Notes: generated by a model not told the origin, from the sequence alone. DNA of 40,631 bases from DASPFV01 sp035620975 (GCA_035620975.1 DASPFV010000063.1:1-40631); one strand, 5' to 3'. Positions 30,629-39,144 are shown, counted from the first letter of the stretch. Program-made: numbers and translations.

Positions 30629-30663
30629 GACAGGCCGGCACCGTCGAAGGGTGCCGGCCTGTC
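30629..30663. terminator. Strong 14-bp hairpin between convergent S1 and M36 genes
   Basis: GACAGGCCGGCACC (30629-30642) pairs perfectly with GGTGCCGGCCTGTC (30650-30663) around a 7-nt loop. It lies 24 nt beyond the M36 stop codon and 167 nt beyond the S1 stop, between converging genes, so it most likely ends the peptidase transcript and insulates both. No T-run is adjacent. Confidence 0.65.
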
Positions 30664-30687
30664 ACTCGAGATCAGGCTGCCCTTCTG

Positions 30688-32970
30688 TCAATAGACGACC
30701 GTCACGGTCGGCGAGCAGACGGATCCGCCGATCTCACACACCTTGTAGGTGAAGGTCCCGCCGCCCTTTCCGCCCTCGACATCGGTGTGCGCTCCGTCGT
30801 TGGCGGTCGTGTACTGAAGGACTCCGTTGCGGTATACCTCGATGTGCGTGCCGGATGCACCCGACCAGCTCAGGTCTGCGTGCCGGACGCCCTTCACCTT
30901 GTAGCCGGCCGCGGTGAGCGTGATTCCGGACGGAGGCGGCAACGTTTCGGTGATGGTGATGGAAATGCCGGCCGACCCCGTCAGGTTGCCGCTGTCGGTC
31001 ACGGACGCGGCGATCGTGTGTGTCCCGACGGACAGGTCCGCACGGCTGAAGGACGCGCCGGTGCCGATCTGACCGTCTCGGCTCGATGTCCAGACGAGTG
31101 CTGAGCTGAGCGAGCCATCTTCCGCATCCGAGGCCGACCCGGAGAACGAGATGGCCGTCCCGACCGTGAACGAGCTGTTGTTCGCGGGTGTCGAGATCGT
31201 CACCGACGGCGCCGTGTTCGGAGGCGGCGTCGACGAGCAGATCGACGGGACGACGAAGGACTGCGTGATGCTGACGGAGCAGAACGGCCCGAAGCAGGAT
31301 TCGCGGCCGTCCGCCCCCTGGCCGATCCCGAACTGCGCAAACGCCTGCCAGATGACGCAATCCCCTTCGGTCGTGGTCGAGGCGGCGAGAATGCCGTCGC
31401 GCATGTCCTCGTAGGCCGGCCGTGACGGGGTGAAGTTCATCCCGCCCACGACGACGTCCCACAGGGCGTCCATCGAGCGCCCCGACGCGAGCCACAGTTC
31501 GCGCAGCCGCCACATCGCGGCCGCATAGATCTCGCCATCGTTGTGCACGCTGCTGCCCGTCACGCTGCTGTAGGTCAACGGGTAGTTGGTGTATCGATAG
31601 CGGCGTATGCCGGACGCCCGGTTGTATGAATACTCGGCCACCGCGTCGTCGCCGTTGATGTAGAGCGCGACGGTGTCGCTCATGCCCTCGCCGATCGCGC
31701 CGGCCAGCGGCCCGCCCATCCCGCCGATCATCCGCCAGGTCAACCCGTGGCCGTACTCGTGATAGACGATGTCGGAGTCGACGTCGCCGTCGCGAACAGG
31801 CGAACTCTGCGTCCAGATATACATCTGCATCCGCGGACGCGATCCGTCGGACGGGGTGGCGAAGTTGGCGTTGTTCGTGCCGCCGCCATCCTGTGCTTCG
31901 GCGTTGACCGGATCGTTGCCGCTGCCGCCGTTGCCGAAATTATCGGCCTGGAAGTTGCCGGCCGCCTCGGTGAAGCCGTGCCGATACAGCTTGTCGTGGA
32001 TCACGTTGTTCAGGAAGAACAGGTTCGTCACCGCCGCGGCTCGCGTCTCGGCGGCGCTTCTGGGATCGATCGTCAGGTTGAAGGCAGCCAGGAAGTCCTG
32101 GTTCGACACGACAGGGCGTCCGTTGGTGTCGGCGGAGTTGTTGTTGTCGGCATCGACGTACGCGTCGACGTTGTTGCCGATGGTCGTGTTGTTGAAGACC
32201 CAGCCGATCGGCGACTCGGCGTTGCCGCTCCCGGGACCATCGACGACCGTCTGCGCGGTCCGCAGCGGCTGATTCGTGAAGACGTTATACCGGTCGCTCG
32301 CGGTCCGCAGCTCCTCGAACAGGATGCGTTCGTTGCCGTTCACGATCGTGTGCCACAACTGGTTCTGCCGGTCCCACGTCTCGACGAGGTAGCCGATCCG
32401 CAGCTGCCCTCCCTGGAGAGGAATTGCGACGCGGGTCACCGCCGGATCCTGGTGGAAGCGGTCGCCGCGTCCAAAAACCACGCGGTTCTCGGCCGAGCCC
32501 ACCTCAGGCAGATCCGTCGGCTCGCCTGGATAGCGGCGCTGCAGCGCCACGACCAGGGCATCGCGGTAGTCGATGCGCGACGGCAGCAGCGCGCCGCCGG
32601 CCGGCGCGAGGTTCTCGATGACGCTCACGAGCTCGCCCGCCGGCGTCAGCGCCGCCTTGACGTAGGTCCCGTAGACCTCGAGGCCGGCGACACGCTGCGC
32701 CAACTGGACGTGAGTGATGCCCTGAGCGGTTGCGTTCACGTTCGCCATGACGAGGCTTGCGATTGTCTCGCCGCCGTGACGGTTCGCGAGGAATGCCGAA
32801 ACGATCTCCGGGCGTCCCGCACCGGACGGTCCCGTCAGATTCCTGCCATTGACGGCGCGGGCGATGCGCGCGGCTTTGGAGCTCAGATCGATGATGCGAT
32901 CGGTGTCCTGAGCCCGGACTCCCGTCATCAGGACCACGAATGCGACGAGCAGCAGAAGGGCACGACGCAC
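30688..32970 (-). CDS. M36 (fungalysin) family zinc metallopeptidase, secreted
   Basis: The 760-residue protein starts at a GTG with AAGGAGG upstream and a Sec signal (LLLLVAFVVLMTGVRAQ). An FTP-type propeptide region (about 50-200) precedes the M36 catalytic domain, with zinc ligands His404 and His408, catalytic Glu405 (HEYGH) and third ligand Glu428 in GAIGEGMSD. After about residue 555 a Pro-rich linker (SSTPPPNTAPSVTI) leads to an immunoglobulin-like domain (SFTVGTAISFSGSASDAEDG) and a final fibronectin-type segment (HADLSWSGASGTHIEVYRNG). Such C-terminal modules aid secretion or substrate binding. It is an extracellular protease activated by removal of the propeptide. It is divergent from the DegT gene, 321 bp away. 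Confidence 0.95.
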   Translation of the reverse strand: MRRALLLLVAFVVLMTGVRAQDTDRIIDLSSKAARIARAVNGRNLTGPSGAGRPEIVSAFLANRHGGETIASLVMANVNATAQGITHVQLAQRVAGLEVYGTYVKAALTPAGELVSVIENLAPAGGALLPSRIDYRDALVVALQRRYPGEPTDLPEVGSAENRVVFGRGDRFHQDPAVTRVAIPLQGGQLRIGYLVETWDRQNQLWHTIVNGNERILFEELRTASDRYNVFTNQPLRTAQTVVDGPGSGNAESPIGWVFNNTTIGNNVDAYVDADNNNSADTNGRPVVSNQDFLAAFNLTIDPRSAAETRAAAVTNLFFLNNVIHDKLYRHGFTEAAGNFQADNFGNGGSGNDPVNAEAQDGGGTNNANFATPSDGSRPRMQMYIWTQSSPVRDGDVDSDIVYHEYGHGLTWRMIGGMGGPLAGAIGEGMSDTVALYINGDDAVAEYSYNRASGIRRYRYTNYPLTYSSVTGSSVHNDGEIYAAAMWRLRELWLASGRSMDALWDVVVGGMNFTPSRPAYEDMRDGILAASTTTEGDCVIWQAFAQFGIGQGADGRESCFGPFCSVSITQSFVVPSICSSTPPPNTAPSVTISTPANNSSFTVGTAISFSGSASDAEDGSLSSALVWTSSRDGQIGTGASFSRADLSVGTHTIAASVTDSGNLTGSAGISITITETLPPPSGITLTAAGYKVKGVRHADLSWSGASGTHIEVYRNGVLQYTTANDGAHTDVEGGKGGGTFTYKVCEIGGSVCSPTVTVVY

Positions 32971-33075
32971 GGAGACCTCCTTCGACTTGACCCGACTTGA
33001 CTGTCACTCGAGCCAACAAAGGGGGAGCGGAATACAGGCTAGCCGACAGGGTTCACCGGCTGCAAGGAACATCTG

Positions 33076-33101
33076 CTTACGATTTCGTCTTACGAATTCG
33101 T
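33076..33101. promoter_or_regulatory. Tandem 13-bp repeat with dyad symmetry in a divergent promoter region
   Basis: CTTACGATTTCGT (33076-33088) is followed directly by CTTACGAATTCGT (33089-33101), differing at one base. The second contains the perfect palindrome ACGAATTCGT. They sit in the 321-bp gap between the M36 gene and the DegT gene, 106 bp from the M36 start, and stand out as AT-rich in GC-rich DNA. This is a candidate operator pair; the binding protein is unknown. The rest of the gap shows no gene and no clear promoter. Confidence 0.4.
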
Positions 33102-33291
33102 CGCGTGGTCAGCCGGTCGGGTGGCGACCCTCGATAGCGAAGGGACTCAGCCAGTAAGGGCAGGCGCAACGATCCCGCGAGGGTGCGCGCCGGGACTCTC
33201 ATTCCCGTACGCGCCTGGACGTAGGCGTCACGCCGCACCTCGTTGTAAACTGTCCGACTGATTTCAATCCGAGTGTCGCAGGGAGCAGCAC

Positions 33292-34428
33292 ATGCAGGTG
33301 ATGATGCAGGTCGGGTTCTACGGCCACGTTCGTCAGTACAAGAACATCCAGTCGGAAATCGATGCGAACATCCAGCGGGTGATCGAGAGCGGCGAGTACG
33401 TGCAGGGGCCGATGCTCAAACAGTTCGAGCAGGAGCTCGCTGCCTTCCACGGAACCCGGCATGCGATCGGCGTCGGCAACGGGACGGACGCCATCTGGCT
33501 CGCGCTCATGGCGATGGGCATCGGACCGGGCGACGAGGTCATCACGCATCCGAATACGTTCTTCGCGACAGCCGAGGCGATCTGGATTGCGGGCGCGACG
33601 GCGGTGTTCGTGGACTGCGATCCGACGACGAAGTGCATCGATCCGGCGAAGATCGAAGCGGCAATCACACCGAAGACGAAGGCGATCATTCCCGTCCACC
33701 TGTACGGCCAGTGCGCGGATATGCCAGCCATCCGGCAGATTGCGGCCAGGCACGGGCTCCGCGTCATCGAGGACAACGCGCAGGCCATCGACGCGGCGGG
33801 AGACGGCTTCCGGATCGGTGAGCTCAGCGACGCGACGTCGATCAGCTTCATCATCCAGAAGAACCTCGGAACATTCGGCGACGGCGGCGCTCTCGTCACG
33901 AACGATCCCGAGCTCGATGCGCGGGTGCGCAAACTGCGCAATCACGGGTCCTCGAAGCGCAACGTGCACAGCTTTGGCTTCAACAGCCGTCTCGACGACC
34001 TGCATGCTGGCGTGCTGAGCGCCAAGCTGAAGCACATCCACGAGTGGAACGATCAGCGCATCCAGTGGGCGGCGAGATACACGGCAGGACTGCGCGGTGC
34101 GGCGCGCGTCGACCTGCCGCATGTGCGGCCGGGCTACCGTCACGTGTTCCATCTCTACGTGATCGAGACGAAGAACCCCGCGCATCGCGACCAGTTGCTC
34201 GATTTCCTCGTGCAGAACGGCATTGACGCGAAGACCCACTACTCCATCGCGATCCACAGGCAGGAAGGCTACCCGTGGGGCAAGGGGGCCCGGATCGCGG
34301 GATCGGTGGCCAACGCCGAGCGCAACGCCGCGAGCTGCATCAGCCTGCCGATGTACCCCGAGCTCACCGCGGCTGAAGTGGACTACGTCGTTTCGAAAGT
34401 GCTCGACTGGGATCGGTCGGCGAAGTGA
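33292..34428 (+). CDS. DegT/DnrJ/EryC1/StrS aminotransferase (sugar aminotransferase)
   Basis: The 378-residue protein is a complete cytosolic DegT enzyme: GVGNGTDAIWLALMAMGIGPGD at the PLP phosphate site, VIEDNAQAID with the ring-nitrogen Asp, and Lys190 in IIQKNLGTFGDGG. Segments HSFGFNSRLDD and the C-terminal HRQEGYPWG match nucleotide-sugar aminotransferases that aminate a keto-sugar with glutamate as donor. The ATG at 33292 follows GGGAG by about 7 nt. Its stop overlaps the GTG start of the next gene (GTGA), so the two are co-translated. Together with that dehydrogenase it would convert a sugar hydroxyl to an amine. Compared with the 17539-18882 protein it has no signal peptide and only family-level similarity. 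Confidence 0.93.
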   Translation: MQVMMQVGFYGHVRQYKNIQSEIDANIQRVIESGEYVQGPMLKQFEQELAAFHGTRHAIGVGNGTDAIWLALMAMGIGPGDEVITHPNTFFATAEAIWIAGATAVFVDCDPTTKCIDPAKIEAAITPKTKAIIPVHLYGQCADMPAIRQIAARHGLRVIEDNAQAIDAAGDGFRIGELSDATSISFIIQKNLGTFGDGGALVTNDPELDARVRKLRNHGSSKRNVHSFGFNSRLDDLHAGVLSAKLKHIHEWNDQRIQWAARYTAGLRGAARVDLPHVRPGYRHVFHLYVIETKNPAHRDQLLDFLVQNGIDAKTHYSIAIHRQEGYPWGKGARIAGSVANAERNAASCISLPMYPELTAAEVDYVVSKVLDWDRSAK

Positions 34429-35492
34429 CGGGACCGTACCGCGTCGTGGTCGTGGGCATGGGCAAGCGCGGCCTGCACCATGCTGCGGCATTCAAGGCGA
34501 ACGCGCGATTTCAGCTCGTGGGGATCGCGAGCCGCGACGGGCAGCGGCTCGCCGCGGCTGCCTCGAAGCTGGGAGAGATGCGCACCAGCACCGACGCCCG
34601 AGCGCTCGCCGGCGAGCTGAAGCCGGATGTGTTCTGTTTCTGCACCCCGCCGGGTGTCCGCCTGCCGCTCGTCGAGATCGGGATACAGTCGGGCGCAAAA
34701 CTGATCGCGTTCGAGAAGCCGGTCGCTCTGACAAGTGCCGAGGGCATGGCGATCAAACAGAGGCTCGAAACGGCGCGCGTCAAGGCAGTCGTCAGCCATC
34801 AGCATCGATACGGCGATCACTATCAGAAGGTCAAGTCCATCGTCGCGAGCGGGGCCATCGGGACGATCCACTGCGTGTACGGGACGGCGACAGGCTGGGC
34901 CACGCACCTGCTCAGCCACCTCGTGGACTACACGTCGTGGTTCAACGAGTACTCACCAGCCGCGTGGGCCATGGGGCAGGCGGCGGGCCGCCGCAAGCTC
35001 GTCGACTCGCACGCCTCGCCGGACTACATTTCCGGCGTCGTGCACTTCTCGAACGGCGTCCGTGGTGTCTACGACTGCGGCGCGGGCGCGCCGGATGTCC
35101 CGGACGTTCCCTACTGGTGGCGCAAATGCCGCATCGGCGCGCAGGGGAGCGACGGCTTTGCCGAAGTCCATACGGGCGGCGGCTGGCGCGCGGTCACACG
35201 CGACGGCGTGCAATCCGGTCCCGGCAGCATGGATTACGACCACGACATGCCGCCTTACGTCGATCAGATGGCCGACTGGCTGGACGACGACGCCAGGCTG
35301 CATCCGGCCCGGTTCGAGCGTGCGTACCACGGGCTCGAGATCGTGTCAGCGCTCTACCGCTCGGCCGTCGAAGGCGGGCAGATCGTGTTGCCGTTGACGA
35401 GCGGGGCCGACGAACTCGAGGGGTTGAAACGAAGGATCCCCGATCGTGAAGTTCTCATGACGCTGGCCGAGAGCGGCAAGGAATACTCGTAA
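34425..35492 (+). CDS. Gfo/Idh/MocA family sugar oxidoreductase
   Basis: The 355-residue protein begins with a Rossmann NAD(P)-binding motif (VVVVGMGKRG), followed by the family EKPVALTSAEG loop containing the conserved EKP Lys and the catalytic-region segment THLLSHLVDYTSWF. The C-terminal half is the alpha/beta substrate domain. These enzymes oxidise sugar or inositol hydroxyls to ketones. The 4-bp GTGA overlap with the DegT aminotransferase gene suggests that it makes the keto-sugar aminated by that partner, as in 3-keto-sugar amination pairs (NtdC/NtdA, WlbA/WlbE). No nucleotidyl- or glycosyltransferase is adjacent, so the sugar is unknown. It converges on the deacylase gene with 28 bp between. 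Confidence 0.92.
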   Translation: MTGPYRVVVVGMGKRGLHHAAAFKANARFQLVGIASRDGQRLAAAASKLGEMRTSTDARALAGELKPDVFCFCTPPGVRLPLVEIGIQSGAKLIAFEKPVALTSAEGMAIKQRLETARVKAVVSHQHRYGDHYQKVKSIVASGAIGTIHCVYGTATGWATHLLSHLVDYTSWFNEYSPAAWAMGQAAGRRKLVDSHASPDYISGVVHFSNGVRGVYDCGAGAPDVPDVPYWWRKCRIGAQGSDGFAEVHTGGGWRAVTRDGVQSGPGSMDYDHDMPPYVDQMADWLDDDARLHPARFERAYHGLEIVSALYRSAVEGGQIVLPLTSGADELEGLKRRIPDREVLMTLAESGKEYS

Positions 35493-35520
35493 CGGCGCCC
35501 CCCTGAACCACAGCCGAGCC

Positions 35521-37227
35521 TCAGCTGCCGCTGCGGTGACGGAGCACCCGGCCGGGCCTGGCGCCGGTGTGCGCGCCGTTACGGATAACGGCCTCGCCGT
35601 TCACGACCAGGTGCCGCACGCCCTCGGCCAGCCGGTGCGGCCTCGCGTAATTCGCGCGATCGATGATCGTCGCGGCATCGAAGACGACGAGATCCGCCCT
35701 CCTGCCCACCGCGATCGAACCACGATCGGCCAGGCCGAGGCGCGAGGCCGGCAGCGAGGTCATCTTGCGGATCGCCTCGGCGAGCGTCAATGCCTGCTGT
35801 TCGCGCACGTAGCGGGCCAGCACGCGCGGAAAGGTCCCGTACGAGCGGGGATGCGGGTGTCCGCGCGCGAGGATCCCCTCAGGCGCGAGCGCGGATCCGT
35901 CGCTCCCGATCGTGGTCCATGGCAGCGTCAGCGCATAGCGCACGTCCTCCTCGCGCATGCTGAAGTAGACCGCGCTCGTCAGGCCGTCAGCCTTGTCCAC
36001 CAGCTCCAGGATCGCCTCGGCCGGCTCGACGCCCAGTTCGCTGGCGATCTCGGTCACGCGCCTGCCCTGGAAGCGCCGGTGCGGCTCGTACGTCGTGAGG
36101 CCGAAGAGAATCGTGTCGCCCGTCGCGCCCCCGGTGCCCCGCCCGAAGGTCGCGCGCACCTCGTTGCGGATCTTCTCGCGAGTCGCGGGATCGCGCAGCC
36201 GCTCGAGCATCTTCTGCCGGCCGCCTTCTCTTGCCCAGTCGGGAATGCGAACGCTGAGCGTGGTCTGGCTGGCGGGATAGGGATAGACGTCGGCGTAGAT
36301 CTTCACGCCGTCGCGCTGCGCCGCCTCGAGGAGCGCGGCCGCTTCCTGGATGGACGGCTTCTGCACCGCCGCGTCGAGCTGTATCGAGGATCGCTTGAAG
36401 TGCAGCACCTCCACCGGCGTGCCCGCCTCCCGGCCGATGCGGATAGCCTCCTCGAGCGCGGTGAGCAGTCCGCCGGCCTCGTTCCGGATGTGCGAGACGT
36501 AGATGCCGCCGTGCCGCGCGGCCACCTTCGCCAGCGCTATCAGCTCCTCGGTTGATGCATACTGGTTCGGAGGGTAAATGAGGCCGCTGGAGACGCCGAC
36601 CGCGCCATCGCGCATGGCCTGCTCGACGAGCGCCTCCATCTTCGCGATCTCGTCTGCCGTCGCGGCGCGCCTGTCGTAGCCGACGACCGCGGCCCGAACC
36701 TGGCCGGTGCCGACCGTCGAGACGATGTTGACGCTGGTGCCCTGACGTTCGAGCCGCGCGAAGTACTCGCCGAGCGTCGCCCAGTCGAGCGTCAGCTCGA
36801 ACTCCGCGAGCGAGCGCGCCAGCTCGTCGCGCGCCGGTCCGAGCGCCGGTGCCGCCGATCCGGATTCGCCGAACAGCTCGGTCGTCACGCCCTGGTGCAC
36901 CTTCGACAACCCGCGGCCGTCCACGAGCAGCGGGAAGTCCGAGTGGCTGTGCATGTCGATGAAGCCCGGTGCAACGACGAGGTTCTTCGCTTCGATCCGG
37001 CGGGAGGCGGTGGCCCGGGACAGATCGCCCACCGCTGCAATCGTGTCGCCGACGATGCCGACATCGGTCCGGCGGCCTGGCGCGCCGGTGCCGTCGTGGA
37101 GCTCGCCGCCGCGGATCACGAGATCGAACCGCTGGACCTGCGGAGCGGCGGCGAGGCGCAGGGCAGGCGCGGTGAGACACGCGCCCGCGATCGTGAAGGC
37201 GAGGCAAAGGACGCGCACAGCCGTCAT
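35521..37227 (-). CDS. N-acyl-D-amino-acid deacylase family amidohydrolase, exported
   Basis: The 568-residue protein starts at an ATG with AGGAG 6 nt upstream and a signal peptide ending LRLAAAP. It has the amidohydrolase fold: metal-binding His93 and His95 (DMHSHSD), a later His in YVSHIRNEAGG, another in EVLHFKRSS, and the catalytic Asp in GSDGSALAPEG. D-aminoacylases hydrolyse N-acyl-D-amino acids. The classical Cys metal ligand motif (GNCG) is replaced by GESG, as in the deacylase subgroup that uses Glu or Ser there, so the exact substrate (N-acyl-D-Glu, dipeptide or hydantoin-like) is open. It probably salvages D-amino acids from cell-wall debris in the periplasm. Confidence 0.92.
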   Translation of the reverse strand: MTAVRVLCLAFTIAGACLTAPALRLAAAPQVQRFDLVIRGGELHDGTGAPGRRTDVGIVGDTIAAVGDLSRATASRRIEAKNLVVAPGFIDMHSHSDFPLLVDGRGLSKVHQGVTTELFGESGSAAPALGPARDELARSLAEFELTLDWATLGEYFARLERQGTSVNIVSTVGTGQVRAAVVGYDRRAATADEIAKMEALVEQAMRDGAVGVSSGLIYPPNQYASTEELIALAKVAARHGGIYVSHIRNEAGGLLTALEEAIRIGREAGTPVEVLHFKRSSIQLDAAVQKPSIQEAAALLEAAQRDGVKIYADVYPYPASQTTLSVRIPDWAREGGRQKMLERLRDPATREKIRNEVRATFGRGTGGATGDTILFGLTTYEPHRRFQGRRVTEIASELGVEPAEAILELVDKADGLTSAVYFSMREEDVRYALTLPWTTIGSDGSALAPEGILARGHPHPRSYGTFPRVLARYVREQQALTLAEAIRKMTSLPASRLGLADRGSIAVGRRADLVVFDAATIIDRANYARPHRLAEGVRHLVVNGEAVIRNGAHTGARPGRVLRHRSGS

Positions 37228-37251
37228 GTCGGTCTCCTGAGTCCTGGCGGT

Positions 37252-37271
37252 ATTCTACGCGCGGCGCGCGT
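37252..37271 (-). promoter_or_regulatory. -10-like box beside a 15-bp perfect palindrome
   Basis: Upstream of the deacylase the minus strand reads TAGAAT (complement of 37252-37257, five of six to consensus). A perfect 15-nt palindrome ACGCGCG-G-CGCGCGT (37257-37271) fills the position of the spacer. A repressor site there would block transcription; no -35 box is clear. The 211-bp gap to the arylesterase holds nothing else I can name. Confidence 0.3.
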
Positions 37272-37438
37272 CAGCACGCTCCCGGTCGTCGTGCGGGGAC
37301 GGTCTCACGAGTCGTCGCGTCGAGCACTCCGTGAGAAGGGTTGAACGAGTGTCAAAAGCCGGTGGGACAGCCACTGGTGATTCAGGTCGAGAATGCCGAC
37401 GAGATCCAATCGAGCGACGGTGGATGTCGTCGAGCCGG

Positions 37439-38086
37439 TCAGGGGTTCGTCACCAGCGGCTCCAGATAGGGCCAGACGTTCTCGGCGATCCGCCGCGCAC
37501 CATTCGCGTTCGGATGGATCCCGTCGTGGCCGTTCATGCCGGGATCCAGCGCGACGCCGGCCAGCAGGAACGGGACGAGCGGGACGGCATGGCGGGACGC
37601 GAGCCTCGGAAACAGACGGTGGAACTCGACGCTGTACTCCCAGCCGCGGAGCGGCGGCGTCTCCATCCCGCAGAGCAGCACGCGGATGCCGCGGGCCTTC
37701 GCTCGCTCGATTATCGCGGACAGGTTTTCCTCGATCATCCTGACATCCACGCCGCGCAACCCGTCGTTCGCGCCGAGCGCAACCGCGAGTACGCCGACCT
37801 CCTCGCCGAGCAGCGCGTCGACGCGGCGCAGGCCGCCCGACGTGGTGTCTCCGCTCACGCCGGCGTTGAGCATGGTCCAGGGCAACCGTCGATCGGTGAG
37901 TCGCGCCTGCAGGACGGCCGGGAAGCTCTCGCTGCGGGAGGGCGAGATGGCGAGGCTGTCGCCAAGCACCACCACGGTGCGAACACGAACCGGGCCTGTC
38001 GGCTCCGTGGGTCGACTGGAGCCACAGGCAGCGGCGAACGCCAGGAGCGGTGCGCAGAGGGCAACAGCTCGAGCGTTACGGCTCAT
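37439..38086 (-). CDS. SGNH/GDSL arylesterase (TesA-like) lipoprotein
   Basis: The 215-residue protein has the SGNH blocks in order: Ser44 in VVLGDSLA, Gly in NAGVSGDTTSGG, Asn in ALGANDGLRG, and Asp-x-x-His in DGIHPNANG. The N-terminus (AVALCAPLLAFAAACGSS) is a lipoprotein signal with lipobox FAAAC and lipid-bearing Cys21, so it is probably anchored in the periplasm. TesA-like enzymes hydrolyse aryl esters and short acyl thioesters. It is divergent from the small membrane-associated pair (120-bp gap), and the deacylase lies downstream on the same strand. Confidence 0.93.
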   Translation of the reverse strand: MSRNARAVALCAPLLAFAAACGSSRPTEPTGPVRVRTVVVLGDSLAISPSRSESFPAVLQARLTDRRLPWTMLNAGVSGDTTSGGLRRVDALLGEEVGVLAVALGANDGLRGVDVRMIEENLSAIIERAKARGIRVLLCGMETPPLRGWEYSVEFHRLFPRLASRHAVPLVPFLLAGVALDPGMNGHDGIHPNANGARRIAENVWPYLEPLVTNP

Positions 38087-38206
38087 GGTTCAGATTAGCA
38101 GAACGCTCCAGCGTCAAGTGCAGCCGCTGCTTTGGCCAGTCGTGACATGCTGTCGTGCCCCACGGTGCGTGGTTCGGACGGCGGCGTTCTTGCACGCGCC
38201 GCGACC

Positions 38207-38683
38207 ATGCATGCGACACTTCACGCGCCCGGACCTGATCGGGTCCGGGCGAACACCTGGCCACCCATCAACGAGCGCGTAGACCGCGGCATACAGCTGC
38301 GCTTGCGCCAGGCAGCCGCGTGGCACACCCCCGACGAACTCAGCGACCAGATTGCTGCGCTGGACATGGAATGGGACTTCGAGCGCGTGGTGGAGGCCGA
38401 AGCCTCTCTGGCAGGCCTGCTCGGGCTCGTACTCGGCGCAACGGTCGACCGGCGGTTCCTGGCGGTTCCCGCCATCGTCGCGGTGATGCTGCTGGTCCAT
38501 GCCTCCCAGGGATGGTATCCGCTGCTACCCATCTTCCGGCGCCTCGGCGTTCGCACGCGGCACGAGATCGATCGCGAGCGGTTCGGCGTGAAGGCCATCC
38601 GCGGCGACTTCACGACGGTTCCACCGGCAGGCGCCGCCGCGACCGAGCGGGCCGCCGCCGCCTGGAAGGCGGTGTGCGCATGA
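38207..38683 (+). CDS. Small membrane-associated protein, DUF2892-like, first of a tandem pair
   Basis: The 158-residue protein resembles the next gene's product over its whole length. A helix-rich N-terminus (DELSDQIAALDMEWD) is followed by two hydrophobic stretches (ASLAGLLGLVLGA and FLAVPAIVAVMLLVHA) and the C-terminal block GWYPLLPIFRRLGVRTRHEIDRERFGVKAIRGDF, typical of YgaP-like/DUF2892 proteins. The function is unknown. The start is uncertain: ATGs at 38207 and 38147 and a TTG at 38132 all lack ribosome binding sites; 38207 gives an N-terminus similar in length to its paralogue, sharing DRVR. A 10-bp perfect hairpin (38226-38251) lies inside codons 7-15. Its stop overlaps the next ATG. 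Confidence 0.8.
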   Translation: MHATLHAPGPDRVRANTWPPINERVDRGIQLRLRQAAAWHTPDELSDQIAALDMEWDFERVVEAEASLAGLLGLVLGATVDRRFLAVPAIVAVMLLVHASQGWYPLLPIFRRLGVRTRHEIDRERFGVKAIRGDFTTVPPAGAAATERAAAAWKAVCA

Positions 38684-39144
38684 AAAGCATGGACGTGCCG
38701 ACCGAACGCGCGCGCGAAGCCTTCGCCGAGGACCGCGTCCGCGGCAGCTCGGCCGACCGGCTCAACCGACTCGTCGATCTGGAGACCCAGCGTTGTCTCG
38801 AAGAGCTGGCGTCCGCCGACCGGGACACGATCAGCCAGCACATCGGCGCGCTCGATCGCGAGTGGGACGTCGAGCGGTATCTCCAGACCAACGCCGCCAT
38901 CGCCTCGCTGGCAGGCGTTGCACTGGGCGCGGCGGTGAACCGGCGTTTCCTCCTGCTCCCGGGGGTGGTGTTCGGCTTCTTCCTGCAGCACGCGATCCAG
39001 GGATGGTGCCCTCCGCTGCCTCTGTTCCGCCGTATGGGCATCCGCACGCGCAGGGAGATCAACCGCGAGAAGTACGCGTTGAAGGTTCTCCGCGGGGATT
39101 TCGAGACCATCGGTCCCCTCGCCGGGCGCGAGCAGCCCCGGTGA
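38680..39144 (+). CDS. Small membrane-associated protein, DUF2892-like, second of a tandem pair
   Basis: The 154-residue paralogue of the preceding protein starts at an ATG overlapping that stop (ATGA). It shares DRVR, the ISQHIGALDREWDVER segment, two hydrophobic stretches (ASLAGVALGAAV and FLLLPGVVFGFFLQHA) and the block GWCPPLPLFRRMGIRTRREINREKYALKVLRGDF. By eye the two are about 45-50 percent identical over the second half. No enzymatic motif is visible. Tandem duplication followed by divergence is the simplest origin; together they may form a hetero-oligomer at the membrane. This is inferred from arrangement only. Confidence 0.85.
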   Translation: MKSMDVPTERAREAFAEDRVRGSSADRLNRLVDLETQRCLEELASADRDTISQHIGALDREWDVERYLQTNAAIASLAGVALGAAVNRRFLLLPGVVFGFFLQHAIQGWCPPLPLFRRMGIRTRREINREKYALKVLRGDFETIGPLAGREQPR

